A stretch of 64,000 nt of DNA from Marinobacter salinexigens (GCF_008370345.1 NZ_VTUU01000003.1:310001-374000), one strand, 5' to 3'. Shown: positions 17,836 through 26,928, counted from the first letter of the stretch. The notes: generated from the letters alone by a model not told the origin. Made by a program: numbers and translations.

Positions 17836-19500
17836 ATGTTTACACGCCATTACAAGGTCTGGCCCAAAGAGTTGCCAAAGACCATGACCCTGCCGAAGAC
17901 CAGCCTGTGTGCCAATCTGGACGTCACGGCCCTCCGTTACCCGGATCATAACGCGATCATTTTCTACGACGCGCCCATTACCTACAGCCGTCTGCAGGCG
18001 GAAGTCGAGAGTATGGCGGGTTATCTGCAGTCCAAAGGCGTCAAAAAAGGGGACCGGGTACTGCTGTATATGCAGAACTCGCCCCAGTACGTTATTTCCT
18101 ATTACGCCATTCTGCGGGCGGACGCGGTGGTCATTCCGGTGAACCCGATGAACCGGGCTGCGGAGCTTGAACACTACATCTCCGACACGGGTGCGGCAGT
18201 GTGTCTGGCGGGCCAGGAGTTGGTGGAGTTTATTGCGCCCCTGGTTGGCGAGACCAATCTCGAGGAAGTGATCGTTGCCTCATACAACACCTACATCAAC
18301 CCGGAAACGGACCTGACCCTGCCAGCGGAGGTTGCCGCTCCAGCCTGGTCCAAAGAGGTGCCGGGCGTTGTTGCCTGGGAAGCCGCGATGGCAGAGGGCC
18401 TCAAACCCTCCGGGTATACCGCCGGGCCGGAAGATCTTGCGGTCATTCCCTACAGCTCGGGAACCACCGGAGCCCCGAAAGGTTGTATGCATACCCACCG
18501 ATCCGTCATGGCCACGGCCATGCATCGTGTGTTCTGGAATCTTTCAACCCAGGATAGTGTGCAGCTCGCCACGCTCCCGTTCTTCCACGTGACGGGCATG
18601 ACGGGCTCAATGAACGGCCCGATACTCTGTGGCTCCACGTCGGTCATCATGACGCGATGGGATCGGACGACCGCTGCGACCCTGATTGAGCGGTACAAGG
18701 TTACGGGCTGGACCAATATCGTCACCATGGCGGTGGATTTCCTGTCCAATCCGGATATCGGTCACTACGACCTGAGCAGTCTTACCATGATTGGCGGCGG
18801 CGGTGCGGCCATGCCGGTTGCTGTCGCCGAAAAGCTGAAGAAGATGACCGGTCTCGATTACATCGAAGGTTATGGTCTGTCTGAGACCATGGCGGCCACT
18901 CACATCAACCCGACAGCCCATCCAAAAGCCCAGTGCCTGGGTATTCCGGTGTTCGATGTGGACAGCCGGATTATTGATGTCGACACCCTTGAGGAAAAAG
19001 GGCCGGGTGAAACCGGAGAAATTGTCTCCTGCGGTCCTCAGGTCACGCTCGGTTACTGGAACCGTCCTGCGGATACCGAAGCGGCCTTTGTCGAAATCGA
19101 CGGCAAACGCTTCTTCCGTACCGGGGATCTCGCCTACTACGACGAAGATGGCTACTTCTTCATGGTGGATCGGGTCAAACGGATGATCAACGCCTCCGGC
19201 TTCAAAGTCTGGCCATCGGAGGTGGAGGGGTTGATGTATCGCCATCCTGCCATCCATGAGGTGTGCATTATTTCCTCCCCCGACCCCAAACGGGGCGAGA
19301 CCGTAAAGGCTTGCATTGTGCTGACACCTGAAGCGGAGGGGAAAACCACCGAAGCAGACATCACCAGCTGGTGCAAAGAGCAGATGGCGGCTTACAAGGT
19401 GCCGGCCATCGTGGAGTTTGTCGAGGCCCTGCCCAAATCGCCTACCGGCAAGCTGATGTGGCGTGCGCTGCAGGAAGAGGAATGGAAGAAAGGTTCATAA
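17836..19500 (+). CDS. Medium/long-chain acyl-CoA ligase (AMP-forming)
   Basis: A 554-residue ANL-superfamily ligase. 'PYSSGTTGAPKGCMHTHRS' is the adenylation P-loop, 'GYGLSETMAATHIN' the A5 motif, 'FFRTGDLAYYDEDGYFFMVD' the hinge region and 'LPKSPTGKLMWRAL' the C-terminal motif with the catalytic Lys. It converts a free acid to acyl-CoA, giving the substrate for the kinase/dehydrogenase pair upstream. The pathway therefore has one ligase in the operon and one divergent at 10616. Ends 167 bases before livH. Confidence 0.92.
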   Translation: MFTRHYKVWPKELPKTMTLPKTSLCANLDVTALRYPDHNAIIFYDAPITYSRLQAEVESMAGYLQSKGVKKGDRVLLYMQNSPQYVISYYAILRADAVVIPVNPMNRAAELEHYISDTGAAVCLAGQELVEFIAPLVGETNLEEVIVASYNTYINPETDLTLPAEVAAPAWSKEVPGVVAWEAAMAEGLKPSGYTAGPEDLAVIPYSSGTTGAPKGCMHTHRSVMATAMHRVFWNLSTQDSVQLATLPFFHVTGMTGSMNGPILCGSTSVIMTRWDRTTAATLIERYKVTGWTNIVTMAVDFLSNPDIGHYDLSSLTMIGGGGAAMPVAVAEKLKKMTGLDYIEGYGLSETMAATHINPTAHPKAQCLGIPVFDVDSRIIDVDTLEEKGPGETGEIVSCGPQVTLGYWNRPADTEAAFVEIDGKRFFRTGDLAYYDEDGYFFMVDRVKRMINASGFKVWPSEVEGLMYRHPAIHEVCIISSPDPKRGETVKACIVLTPEAEGKTTEADITSWCKEQMAAYKVPAIVEFVEALPKSPTGKLMWRALQEEEWKKGS

Positions 19501-19533
19501 AATCGAAACATAATTAGTGTTGAGGTCCGCACA

Positions 19534-19560
19534 GCGAAACATGATTTTAATATGTTGACA
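19534..19560 (+). promoter_or_regulatory. GCGAAACA motif and -35-like box upstream of livH
   Basis: The ligase-livH gap holds TCGAAACA (19503-19510), GCGAAACA (19534-19541) and a perfect TTGACA (19555-19560). The best following -10 match, TGTAAT at 19575-19580, is only 14 bases away, so the promoter call is weak. The gap suggests a separate promoter for the importer genes. Confidence 0.35.
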
Positions 19561-19667
19561 TGTGAGACGATCAATGTAATTGTTTCATGGAAAGCGCAGG
19601 GCAGGACTCGCCCTGCGTACTAAAGCCTCAAAAACTCCTGATAAAAACAAACAACGGAGGGGCAGAC

Positions 19668-20531
19668 TTGAACCTTTTCTTCCAGCAAATCATCAATGGG
19701 TTAACCCTGGGCAGCATCTACGGACTCGTTGCTCTTGGCCTTACCCTGGTCTATGGAATTCTCCACGTTCCTAACTTTGCACATGGCGCGCTCTACATGG
19801 TTGGCGCTTTCATGTCGTACTTCTTCATGGTCGATCTGGGTGTTCATTACTGGGTTGCCATGGCGGGCTCTGCCGGCGTTATTGCGGTACTGGCCATTCT
19901 TTGCGAACGGTTGGTTTTCCATCCATTGCGGAACTCTCCCCCGATTCACGACAAGATAGCGGCCATTGGCATACTGCTGTTTCTTGAGGCCGTAGTGCAG
20001 ATGTTCTGGGGATCGGATTTCCGCCGTATGACCTCTCCTTTCACCGGCATCATGAATTTTGATGGCCTGATCATTCCGGAACAGCGCCTGCTTATCATCG
20101 TTGCAGCGTTTGTGCTGGTTTTCGTACTACAGATGTTCCTGCGCAAGACCATGACCGGAGCGACCATCATTGCCATGGCTCAGAGCCGTGAGGGCGCGTT
20201 TCTTGTCGGTATCGATGCCAACCGGGTGGCGATGATGACCTTTGCCATCTCTGGCGCACTGGCCGCCATTGCCGCCACGCTCTATGCGCCGATCAACCTG
20301 GTGTATCCCGCCATGGGGCATCTGGTGATCATGAAAGCGTTCGTCATCATCATCCTTGGTGGCATGGGCAGCATTCCCGGCGCCATCGTTGGCGGAATGA
20401 TCATTGGATTTGCCGAGGCCTTTGGTGGTTTCTACATCTCCACGGCCTACAAGGACATTATCGCCTTCGGGCTGCTGGTACTGATTCTCTCCGCTCGCCC
20501 ACAGGGGCTGTTTGCCAAGGGAGCGCACTGA
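19668..20531 (+). CDS. livH: Branched-chain-type ABC importer permease LivH
   Basis: A 287-residue inner-membrane protein with about eight hydrophobic segments. It begins 'NLFFQQIINGLTLGSIYGLV', the usual LivH start, with a TTG codon at 19668 and GGAGG eight bases upstream; the frame open to 19587 has no such site and adds a non-family stretch. 'IPNFAHGALYMVGAF'-like motif (here VPNFAHGALYMVGAF) and the EAA-type loop 'FVIIILGGMGSIPGAIVGG' fit the family. With LivM it forms the channel of a HAAT-type importer, which in soil and marine bacteria often takes up carboxylic acids or amides rather than amino acids. Confidence 0.92.
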   Translation: MNLFFQQIINGLTLGSIYGLVALGLTLVYGILHVPNFAHGALYMVGAFMSYFFMVDLGVHYWVAMAGSAGVIAVLAILCERLVFHPLRNSPPIHDKIAAIGILLFLEAVVQMFWGSDFRRMTSPFTGIMNFDGLIIPEQRLLIIVAAFVLVFVLQMFLRKTMTGATIIAMAQSREGAFLVGIDANRVAMMTFAISGALAAIAATLYAPINLVYPAMGHLVIMKAFVIIILGGMGSIPGAIVGGMIIGFAEAFGGFYISTAYKDIIAFGLLVLILSARPQGLFAKGAH

Positions 20532-20533
20532 TC

Positions 20534-21568
20534 ATGTTATTCAAACTCGGATCCCTGTTGATGAAACCCGGTGCCAAAATGGCCATGCTCGCCTTTGCGC
20601 TGGTGTTTCCCTTCCTGGCCAGTAACGAGTACCAGGTATACGTGATGGCCTCGGCCTTTGTCTGGGCGATTGCGGTGTATGGCCTGAATATCATCACCGG
20701 GTATTGCGGTCAGCTGAACCTGGCCCATGGTGGCTTCTTCGCCATCGGTGCCTACACCCTGGGACTGCTGACGGCTGATGCCGGCTGGAGTTTCTGGCCA
20801 GCCTTTGTCGCCGCGCTGCTGGTTACAGCTGCGTTGGGCTTTCTGGTGGGGGTTGTATCCCTGCGCCTCAAGGAACATTACTTCGCCATCTTTACTCTGT
20901 GCGTGGGTTTCATCATCTACCTGCTGATTGATAAGTGGGAAGAACTGACCCATGGCCCGATTGGCGTTCGTGATATTGCTGCACCCTATGGCTTCGGCGT
21001 GGTGGATTTCACTGAAACCACCCCGTTCTATTATCTGGTGCTTGCCTTCCTGGTGTTTTCCATCTGGTTCATGAGCCGTTTGTCTCGCTCTCTGCTGGGA
21101 CGCACCTTTATTGCCATCCGCAACGGCGATGAACTGGCTCAGTCCCTGGGTATCAACCTGATGCGCAACAAGGTGATGGCGTTTGTGCTCTCCACCACCT
21201 ATGCCGGGCTGGCCGGGGCGCTGTATGCCGGTATGGTTCGTTTCATCGGCCCCGAAGAGGCCAACATCGTTCACACCTTCGACATGATCACCTATCTGCT
21301 GGTAGGAGGTATCGGCACCCTCACCGGACCGCTTCTGGGCACCGTAGGCATTGTCTGGATTACCCAGTCCCTGCAGTTCCTGGAAGAGTACCGAATGATT
21401 ATTTTCGGTCCGTTGCTGGTGATCCTGGTGATTTTCTTCCCCAGGGGCATTACCGGTCAGTTCCTGACCTGGATGCATCACAAGGCTCAGTCCATTGCGC
21501 CTGCAAACAAGCGCAAGGAAAGCAAGGTGGTGAATACACAACGTCGGGAGGTCGAAAACAATGCTTAA
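20534..21568 (+). CDS. livM: Branched-chain-type ABC importer permease LivM
   Basis: A 344-residue inner-membrane protein with about nine to ten hydrophobic segments, two bases after livH. 'GYCGQLNLAHGGFFAIGAYT' (family signature) and 'YLLVGGIGTLTGPLLGTVGI' (coupling loop) are clear. The C-terminus is a basic cytoplasmic tail of about 35 residues that overlaps the start of livG by eight bases, implying coupled translation. Confidence 0.93.
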   Translation: MLFKLGSLLMKPGAKMAMLAFALVFPFLASNEYQVYVMASAFVWAIAVYGLNIITGYCGQLNLAHGGFFAIGAYTLGLLTADAGWSFWPAFVAALLVTAALGFLVGVVSLRLKEHYFAIFTLCVGFIIYLLIDKWEELTHGPIGVRDIAAPYGFGVVDFTETTPFYYLVLAFLVFSIWFMSRLSRSLLGRTFIAIRNGDELAQSLGINLMRNKVMAFVLSTTYAGLAGALYAGMVRFIGPEEANIVHTFDMITYLLVGGIGTLTGPLLGTVGIVWITQSLQFLEEYRMIIFGPLLVILVIFFPRGITGQFLTWMHHKAQSIAPANKRKESKVVNTQRREVENNA

Positions 21569-22328
21569 GGTAGAACACCTGACCAAGATGTTTGGCGGCC
21601 TTGCGGCAGTGAATGATGTGTCGGTGGAATTCGAGGCAGGGAAGATTAACGCCATCATTGGTCCCAACGGCGCGGGCAAGAGTACCTTCTTTAACCTGAT
21701 CTCCGGGATGCACCAGCCTACCTCGGGCCGCATCCTGCTCGATGGCGCCGATGTCACTCAGATGCCCAGTGATCAGGTTGCCCGGCTTGGTGTGGGTCGC
21801 ACTTTCCAGACCACCAATCTGTTTGAACAGGCCACCGTTGTGGACAACCTGATTGTGGGGCATCGGCTGCGCACGAAGTCTGGCCTCTGGGACGTGCTGA
21901 TCAACAGCAAACGCCTCCAGCGTGAGGAAAAAGCTGCCCGGGACAAGGCGATGGAAGCCCTCGACTTTGTCGGTCTCACCCACGTGGCGGGCCAGTTCAT
22001 TGCGGATATTACCCAGGAAGAACGCAAGCGTGTGGCGTTTGCTCTGGCCCTGGCAACGGATCCGAAAATCGTGCTGCTGGACGAGCCTGCTGCGGGGGTA
22101 AATCCGGAAGAAACCGAAGGCTTTGCGGCGCTGATGCGCAAGATGGTGGACAACGGCCTGACGGTCTGCCTGATCGAACACAAGATGGACATGATCATGA
22201 GCCTGGCTGACAAGATCATGGTTCTCGACCACGGTGAGAAGATTGCCGAGGGTACGCCGGAAGAGGTTCGTAACAACCCTGTGGTGATCGAAGCCTATCT
22301 GGGAGGTGAAGACGATGTTGCAGCTTAA
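21561..22328 (+). CDS. livG: Branched-chain-type ABC importer ATPase LivG
   Basis: A 255-residue ATPase with Walker A 'GPNGAGKST' (residues about 34-42), Walker B 'IVLLDEPAAGVNP' and the switch His in 'LIEHKMDMI'. The ABC signature is odd: the place where LivG proteins read roughly SYGEQRRLEIARAL here reads 'ITQEERKRVAFALAL', without Ser-Gly. In the LivG-LivF heterodimer the signature of one subunit completes the ATP site of the other, so one of the two sites may be weakened. Overlaps livM and livF. Confidence 0.92.
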   Translation: MLKVEHLTKMFGGLAAVNDVSVEFEAGKINAIIGPNGAGKSTFFNLISGMHQPTSGRILLDGADVTQMPSDQVARLGVGRTFQTTNLFEQATVVDNLIVGHRLRTKSGLWDVLINSKRLQREEKAARDKAMEALDFVGLTHVAGQFIADITQEERKRVAFALALATDPKIVLLDEPAAGVNPEETEGFAALMRKMVDNGLTVCLIEHKMDMIMSLADKIMVLDHGEKIAEGTPEEVRNNPVVIEAYLGGEDDVAA

Positions 22329-23022
22329 GAACGTCGACGTCTGTTACGGCAGCTTCAAGGCCCTCTCGGATATCTCCATGACGGTCGATACCGGTGAACT
22401 GGTGGTACTGCTTGGTGCCAATGGTGCGGGTAAAACCACCCTGTTCAACGCGATCAGCGGGCTGGTTAAACCGTCGGCCGGCGACATCCAGTTTGAGGAT
22501 AAGCACCTTAACGGCATGAAGCCCAATGCCGTGGTGTCCTCCGGTGTGGTTCAGTGTGCCGAGGGGCGCAAACTGTTTCCGCAGATGAGCGTGATGCAGA
22601 ACCTGATGATGGGAGCCTTCGTGCACCGTCGCGACCGCGCCGGAAACCGCAAGCGTCTCAATGAGGTGCTGGAACTCTTCCCGATTCTGGAGGATAAGGC
22701 CCAGCAGCCTGCCGGCTCCCTTTCTGGCGGCCAGCAGCAGATGGTGGCCATTGGCCGGGCGATGATGAGTCGCCCCCGCCTGCTGATGCTCGATGAGCCC
22801 TCGCTGGGGCTGGCGCCTCTGGTAGTCAAACAGATGTTCGAGACCATACAGCAGATCAACAGTCTGGGTACCACTGTACTGCTGGCTGAACAGAATGCCT
22901 TTGCGGCTCTGAAAATCGCACACCGTGCCTATGTCATGGAGAACGGCCACCTGGTTATGGAAGGTGACCGGGAGGCCATGCTGGGTAACGAGCAGGTTCG
23001 CAAGGCCTACATCGGGGCCTGA
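22315..23022 (+). CDS. livF: Branched-chain-type ABC importer ATPase LivF
   Basis: A 235-residue ATPase with Walker A 'GANGAGKTT', an intact signature 'LSGGQQQMVAIGRAM' and Walker B 'LLMLDEPSLGLAP'. The ATG at 22315 has GGAGG eight bases upstream (inside livG) and is preferred to the GTG at 22306; the gene overlaps the livG end by 14 bases. Partner of LivG in the importer. Confidence 0.93.
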   Translation: MLQLKNVDVCYGSFKALSDISMTVDTGELVVLLGANGAGKTTLFNAISGLVKPSAGDIQFEDKHLNGMKPNAVVSSGVVQCAEGRKLFPQMSVMQNLMMGAFVHRRDRAGNRKRLNEVLELFPILEDKAQQPAGSLSGGQQQMVAIGRAMMSRPRLLMLDEPSLGLAPLVVKQMFETIQQINSLGTTVLLAEQNAFAALKIAHRAYVMENGHLVMEGDREAMLGNEQVRKAYIGA

Positions 23023-23071
23023 GGGCCTGACAGTGACAACAACAACGAGCGCAACAAACCAGGAGAAAACA

Positions 23072-24220
23072 ATGAAAACAGCAAAAACACTGGGTCGTGC
23101 CATTGCAGCGACAACCTTCGGCCTGAGCCTGTCTGCGGGAGCTTTCGCAGGTGAGGTAAATATCGGGTTTACCGGTCCGTTAAGTGGCGGTGCCGCTTTG
23201 TACGGAGAAAATACGCTGTCTGGCCTGCGTATGGCCGCAGAGGAAATCAACGCCGCTGGCGGATTTGATCTGAATGGTGAAAAAACCACCATCAATCTGG
23301 TGGCGCTGGACGATCGCTACTCCCCGGCTCAGGCCGCCACCAATGCCAAGCGCCTCAAGCAGGAGTCTAACGTTCCGGCTATTTTCATTCCTCACTCAGG
23401 CGGTACCTTTGCCCTTCAGGACTTCAACGAGAAAGACGATTTTCTGGTCATGGCCTACACCAGTGTGCCAACCGTTACCGAAAAGGGTAATTCCCTTACC
23501 CTACGGATTCCGCCAACCTTCGACGGTTACGTTCATGCCTTCACCGACTATGCACTGGAAAATCTGGGCACAACCCTGGGCATGGCGGGAGCGACTCACG
23601 AGTACGCCAAGATCTGGGGCTCGATGATTGAGAAGGAATGGACTTCCAAGGGTGGCAAGGTAGTTGCCAATAACCCCATGGACTACAACAAGTCGGCAGA
23701 CTTCTTTACCGGGGTTAGCCGTATCATCGCCGAGAACCCGGACGTCATGTTCGTAGGCGGTGCCTCGGAGCCGACCGGTCTGGTGGTTCAGCAGGCGCGT
23801 CAGATGGGCTTCCAGGGCGGCTTTATCGTCATGGATCAGGCCAAGATCGACGAAGTTGCCAATGTTGCCGGCGGTCTTGAAATGGTGGAAGGTGCGGTGG
23901 GCGTAGTACCGCTCAGTGTTTATGAAACCGAGGAGGCAAAGTCTTTCCTGAAACGCTACGAAGAAAAGTACGGCAAGACGCCGGGTTCTGAGGCTGCCTA
24001 TAACTACCTGGCACTGCATGGACTGGTAGCAGCTATGGACGCTACCGAGTCTACAGACCCGAAAGTCCTGCGTGGCGCTATCGGTGAGGCCCTGAAGAAT
24101 ATGGATTCAAGCAAGAACCCTTATGCAGTGACAGATGTCACTGAAAAAGGCGGCTTTGTCACTAACACAACACTGGCAGTGGTCAAGGACGGCAAAATCG
24201 TTCGCGAAGCCATCAAGTAA
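23072..24220 (+). CDS. Periplasmic binding protein of the Liv-type importer
   Basis: A 382-residue secreted protein, type I periplasmic-binding fold. The signal peptide is residues 1-26 ('LSLSAGAFA' before GEVNIGFTGPLSGG). 'GFTGPLSGGAALYGENTLSG' and 'AAEEINAAGGF' are the usual opening motifs of HAAT binding proteins. I start at 23072 with AGGAG ten bases upstream; the frame open to 22925 lies within livF. It delivers the ligand to LivHMGF. Position behind the ATPases, 49 bases from livF, is common. Its ligand is likely the acid degraded by the surrounding enzymes. Confidence 0.93.
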   Translation: MKTAKTLGRAIAATTFGLSLSAGAFAGEVNIGFTGPLSGGAALYGENTLSGLRMAAEEINAAGGFDLNGEKTTINLVALDDRYSPAQAATNAKRLKQESNVPAIFIPHSGGTFALQDFNEKDDFLVMAYTSVPTVTEKGNSLTLRIPPTFDGYVHAFTDYALENLGTTLGMAGATHEYAKIWGSMIEKEWTSKGGKVVANNPMDYNKSADFFTGVSRIIAENPDVMFVGGASEPTGLVVQQARQMGFQGGFIVMDQAKIDEVANVAGGLEMVEGAVGVVPLSVYETEEAKSFLKRYEEKYGKTPGSEAAYNYLALHGLVAAMDATESTDPKVLRGAIGEALKNMDSSKNPYAVTDVTEKGGFVTNTTLAVVKDGKIVREAIK

Positions 24221-24246
24221 CCTACAGACCGGGTACAGGACACGCT

Positions 24247-25029
24247 ATGAAACTCAAAGACTCTGTTGCTCTCATCACCGGATCGTCATCCGGAATTGGC
24301 GCCGCGACGGCAAGGTTGTTCGCCGAACATGGCTGCCACGTGGTGATTAATTACAGCAGCAATGAAGCGGGTGCCCGAGCCGTGGCTGCAGAGTGCGAGC
24401 AGCAGGGTGTCAGAGCGCTGGTGGTGCAGGCCAATGTGGCAGACGATGCGGATTGCCGGGCCCTGGTGGCCGCTACGCTGGCTCACTTTGGCAGGCTGGA
24501 TATCCTTATCAATAATGCAGGCACCACCAAATTCTGCGACCATGCCAATCTCGATGGCCTGAACAAGCAGGACTTTCTTGACCTGTACTCGGTCAACACT
24601 GTGGGTCCATTCCAGATGACCCGGGCCGCTGAAAAGGCTCTGCGGGCCAATGGTTCCGGGCACGTGATCAATATGGCTTCTATTGCAGGCCTTGCAGGTA
24701 TTGGTAGCTCCATCGCCTACGCTGCCTCCAAGGGTGCGTTGGTTACGATGACCCGGTCACTGGCCCGGGTAATGGGGCCGGAGGTCCGAGTGAATGCGGT
24801 ATGCCCCGGATTTGTTCAGGGCGAATGGTTGAAGAATGGGCTGGGCGACGACCGCTATAATACCCTGCTCGAAAAGAACAAAGCCGCTGCACCGCTGAAT
24901 GATACGGCATCTCCGGAAACCGTGGCGGATGTCTGCCTCGGGCTGATTATCGGTGGCGACCTGACCACCGGGGAAACCATACTGATCGACGGTGGCGCCC
25001 ATCTCGGGGCTGCCCCGGTTCGCCGTTAA
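24247..25029 (+). CDS. Short-chain dehydrogenase/reductase (SDR, FabG-like)
   Basis: A 260-residue NAD(P)-dependent oxidoreductase: 'TGSSSGIG' cofactor loop, 'NYSSNEAGA' after strand 2 (suggesting NADP(H)), 'NNAG', 'MASIAGLAG' with the catalytic Ser, 'YAASKGA' with catalytic Tyr and Lys, and a C-terminal 'GETILIDGGAHLG'. Third SDR of the cluster, 26 bases after the binding-protein gene, so probably the same transcript. Role within the pathway (hydroxy/keto interconversion at a particular carbon) cannot be assigned. Confidence 0.9.
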   Translation: MKLKDSVALITGSSSGIGAATARLFAEHGCHVVINYSSNEAGARAVAAECEQQGVRALVVQANVADDADCRALVAATLAHFGRLDILINNAGTTKFCDHANLDGLNKQDFLDLYSVNTVGPFQMTRAAEKALRANGSGHVINMASIAGLAGIGSSIAYAASKGALVTMTRSLARVMGPEVRVNAVCPGFVQGEWLKNGLGDDRYNTLLEKNKAAAPLNDTASPETVADVCLGLIIGGDLTTGETILIDGGAHLGAAPVRR

Positions 25030-25063
25030 CCACAACAAATCCCAGCAAGGATCCACAGAAAAT

Positions 25064-25999
25064 ATGACTAGCAAGCCCAGTATTCTGATCGTCGGTGCCG
25101 GTGCCATTGGCAGTTTCTACGGAGCCATTCTCAAGAAAGCCGGATGCCGGGTAAGCACGGTACTGCGCTCCGAGTACGATGCGGTCAAGGCAAACGGTAT
25201 CACCATCACAAGCCCGCTCGGCGACCTGTCATACCAGCCGGACAACGTGTACCGGGACGGTGACACACCGGCTGAAACGCCGGACTACCTGATCCTCTGT
25301 GTAAAAGTGCTGCCCGGGGTTGACCGGGTGGCCCTGGTTCGTCCGTGGATGGGGGAAAACACCCGCCTGGTTCTGATTGAGAACGGCCTGGATATCGAAC
25401 GTGAGCTGGCAGAAGCCTTCCCTGAAAACCCGCTGATCAGCTGCCTTGCGTTTATCGCTGCCAGCCGTACCGCACCGGGTGTTGTGGAGCACAAGGCCTA
25501 TGGCAAACTGGTGATGGGAAGCTACCCCAAAGGCATTGACGAATCCTGCCAGGCATTGGCGGATCTGTTCATTGAAGGCGGCATCAAGATTACTCTGTCC
25601 GAGCAAGTGGTCGGCGAGCGCTGGCGGAAGTGTCTCTGGAATACGCCCTTCAATCCGCTGTCAGTGATTGCCAATGGTGCGGATACCCTGTCGATTCTGG
25701 ATGCCGAAGGCGGCGAGGATTTGATCCGGACGATGATCCGTGAGGTCATGGCGGTTGCTGCGGCTGAAGGCTATCCCATGGACGAAAAAGTCATTGAAGA
25801 AAACATCGACGGTACCCGCGGCATGCCCGCCTACAAGAACAGCATGGCGCTGGATTACCTCAATGGTCGCCCCATCGAACGGGACGCGGTACTGGGGAAC
25901 GTGGTTGCTATTGCAAAGCGCCACGGTATTCCGGTGCCTCACTTGAATACGGTACTGGTGACACTGAGGATTCGGGCGATGCTGGACGGTGCCAGCTGA
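25064..25999 (+). CDS. PanE/ApbA-family ketoacid reductase
   Basis: A 311-residue protein with the N-terminal Rossmann motif 'LIVGAGAIGSFYGA', a 'CVKVLPGVD' segment and the C-terminal helical domain with 'ERWRKCLWNTPFNPLS' that holds the conserved catalytic Lys, plus 'GRPIERDAVLGN'. The family includes 2-dehydropantoate 2-reductase, but many copies outside pan operons act on other 2- or 3-keto acids; no pan gene is near, so I do not name it panE. The start at 25064 (MTSKPSILIVGAG) is preferred to 24992, which would lie inside the SDR gene. Last gene of the plus-strand cluster. Confidence 0.88.
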   Translation: MTSKPSILIVGAGAIGSFYGAILKKAGCRVSTVLRSEYDAVKANGITITSPLGDLSYQPDNVYRDGDTPAETPDYLILCVKVLPGVDRVALVRPWMGENTRLVLIENGLDIERELAEAFPENPLISCLAFIAASRTAPGVVEHKAYGKLVMGSYPKGIDESCQALADLFIEGGIKITLSEQVVGERWRKCLWNTPFNPLSVIANGADTLSILDAEGGEDLIRTMIREVMAVAAAEGYPMDEKVIEENIDGTRGMPAYKNSMALDYLNGRPIERDAVLGNVVAIAKRHGIPVPHLNTVLVTLRIRAMLDGAS

Positions 26000-26055
26000 C
26001 GGCGACGCATACTTGTGGCTGACAGCCTGCCAATGAGCAGACTGCCAGCCAGTGC

Positions 26056-26826
26056 TCAGACCGCGTAGCCAGGGTTCTTGCTGTCGAGCAGGCGTAGAAG
26101 CGCGGGCCAGGTCAGTTTGGCGCCCATGCCCAGATTCTGAGACTGATCCGCGGTGGTCTGGATAGCCTGCTCGGAAGGCATGTAGACCGGGCCGCAACTC
26201 TGGGCTTTCACCTGGATCTCGCAGGCCTTCATCAGGAAATAAAGATAGGTGAAGGTTTCCGCAACGTCCCTGCCCGCAGTGAGAACGCCGTGGTTACGTA
26301 GCATCATCATGGATTTGTCCCCGAGGTCCCGGATCAGGCGTTCCCGTTCGTCCAGATTCAGCGCGACCCCTTCGTAATCGTGATAGCTGAGGTGGTCCAG
26401 GCAGAGCATGGCTGTCTGGCTCAATGGCAGAAGACCATCTCTGTGAGCTGAAACCGCAACGCCATCTGCCGCATGCAGGTGCATCACCGCCCCGGCGTCC
26501 TCACGCCCCATGTGAACCGCACTGTGAATCGTGAAGCCCGCAGGGTTTACCCGGGCCAGTCCTCCGGCCTCCACAACCTGCCCGTCCTGATCCACTTTTA
26601 CCAGCGAGGACGCTGTGATTTCATGGAACAGCAGGCCGTAGGGGTTGATCAGAAAGTGATGCTCCGGCCCGGGTACGCGGGCAGAAAGATGCGTGAACAC
26701 CAGGTCGTCCCAGCCAAACAGGGCGACCAGCCGGTAGGCGGCAGCGAGTTCGGTTCGGACTTTCCACTCGGCTTTGCGGAGGGCTTCCGGATCGGTTGCA
26801 TCAGTCATTGTTGTCATAGTGCTCAC
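26056..26826 (-). CDS. Class II aldolase/adducin-family protein
   Basis: A 256-residue cytoplasmic protein. The fold's zinc ligands are visible as 'VMHLHAADG' (two His) and 'LRNHGVLTAGRDVAETF' (third His). The family includes fuculose-1-phosphate aldolase and decarboxylases; this long subgroup ('AAYRLVALFGWDDLVFTHLSAR') is common beside acyl-CoA genes but its reaction is not established. It is convergent with the PanE-like gene and follows the acyl-CoA dehydrogenase pair, from which it is separated by a strong terminator, so it has its own promoter or is reached by read-through. Confidence 0.85.
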   Translation of the reverse strand: MSTMTTMTDATDPEALRKAEWKVRTELAAAYRLVALFGWDDLVFTHLSARVPGPEHHFLINPYGLLFHEITASSLVKVDQDGQVVEAGGLARVNPAGFTIHSAVHMGREDAGAVMHLHAADGVAVSAHRDGLLPLSQTAMLCLDHLSYHDYEGVALNLDERERLIRDLGDKSMMMLRNHGVLTAGRDVAETFTYLYFLMKACEIQVKAQSCGPVYMPSEQAIQTTADQSQNLGMGAKLTWPALLRLLDSKNPGYAV

Positions 26827-26844
26827 CTATCGTTTTCCTGAATG

Positions 26845-26874
26845 AAAAAAGGGGGTGGCCTGGTGACCACCCCC
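26845..26874 (-). terminator. Intrinsic terminator after acyl-CoA dehydrogenase pair
   Basis: On the minus strand GGGGGTGG (26874-26867) pairs with CCACCCCC (26858-26851) over an 8-base loop and is followed by six T (26850-26845). It lies after the dehydrogenase stop at 26929 and before the aldolase-family start. Confidence 0.88.
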
Positions 26875-26928
26875 GAACAAGGCCTCTGACTGGTGGAGAG
26901 AGACCCCAGGCTCACTGATGAAGGGGTT

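Noticed and set aside
20537..21757. 406-codon minus-strand frame opposite livM and livG
   Set aside because: Shadow of LivM, which has the full family signature; composition is atypical (His/Gln-rich).
25064..25999. panE of pantothenate synthesis
   Set aside because: No other pan gene is near and the family has many other ketoacid reductases; only the family name is supported.
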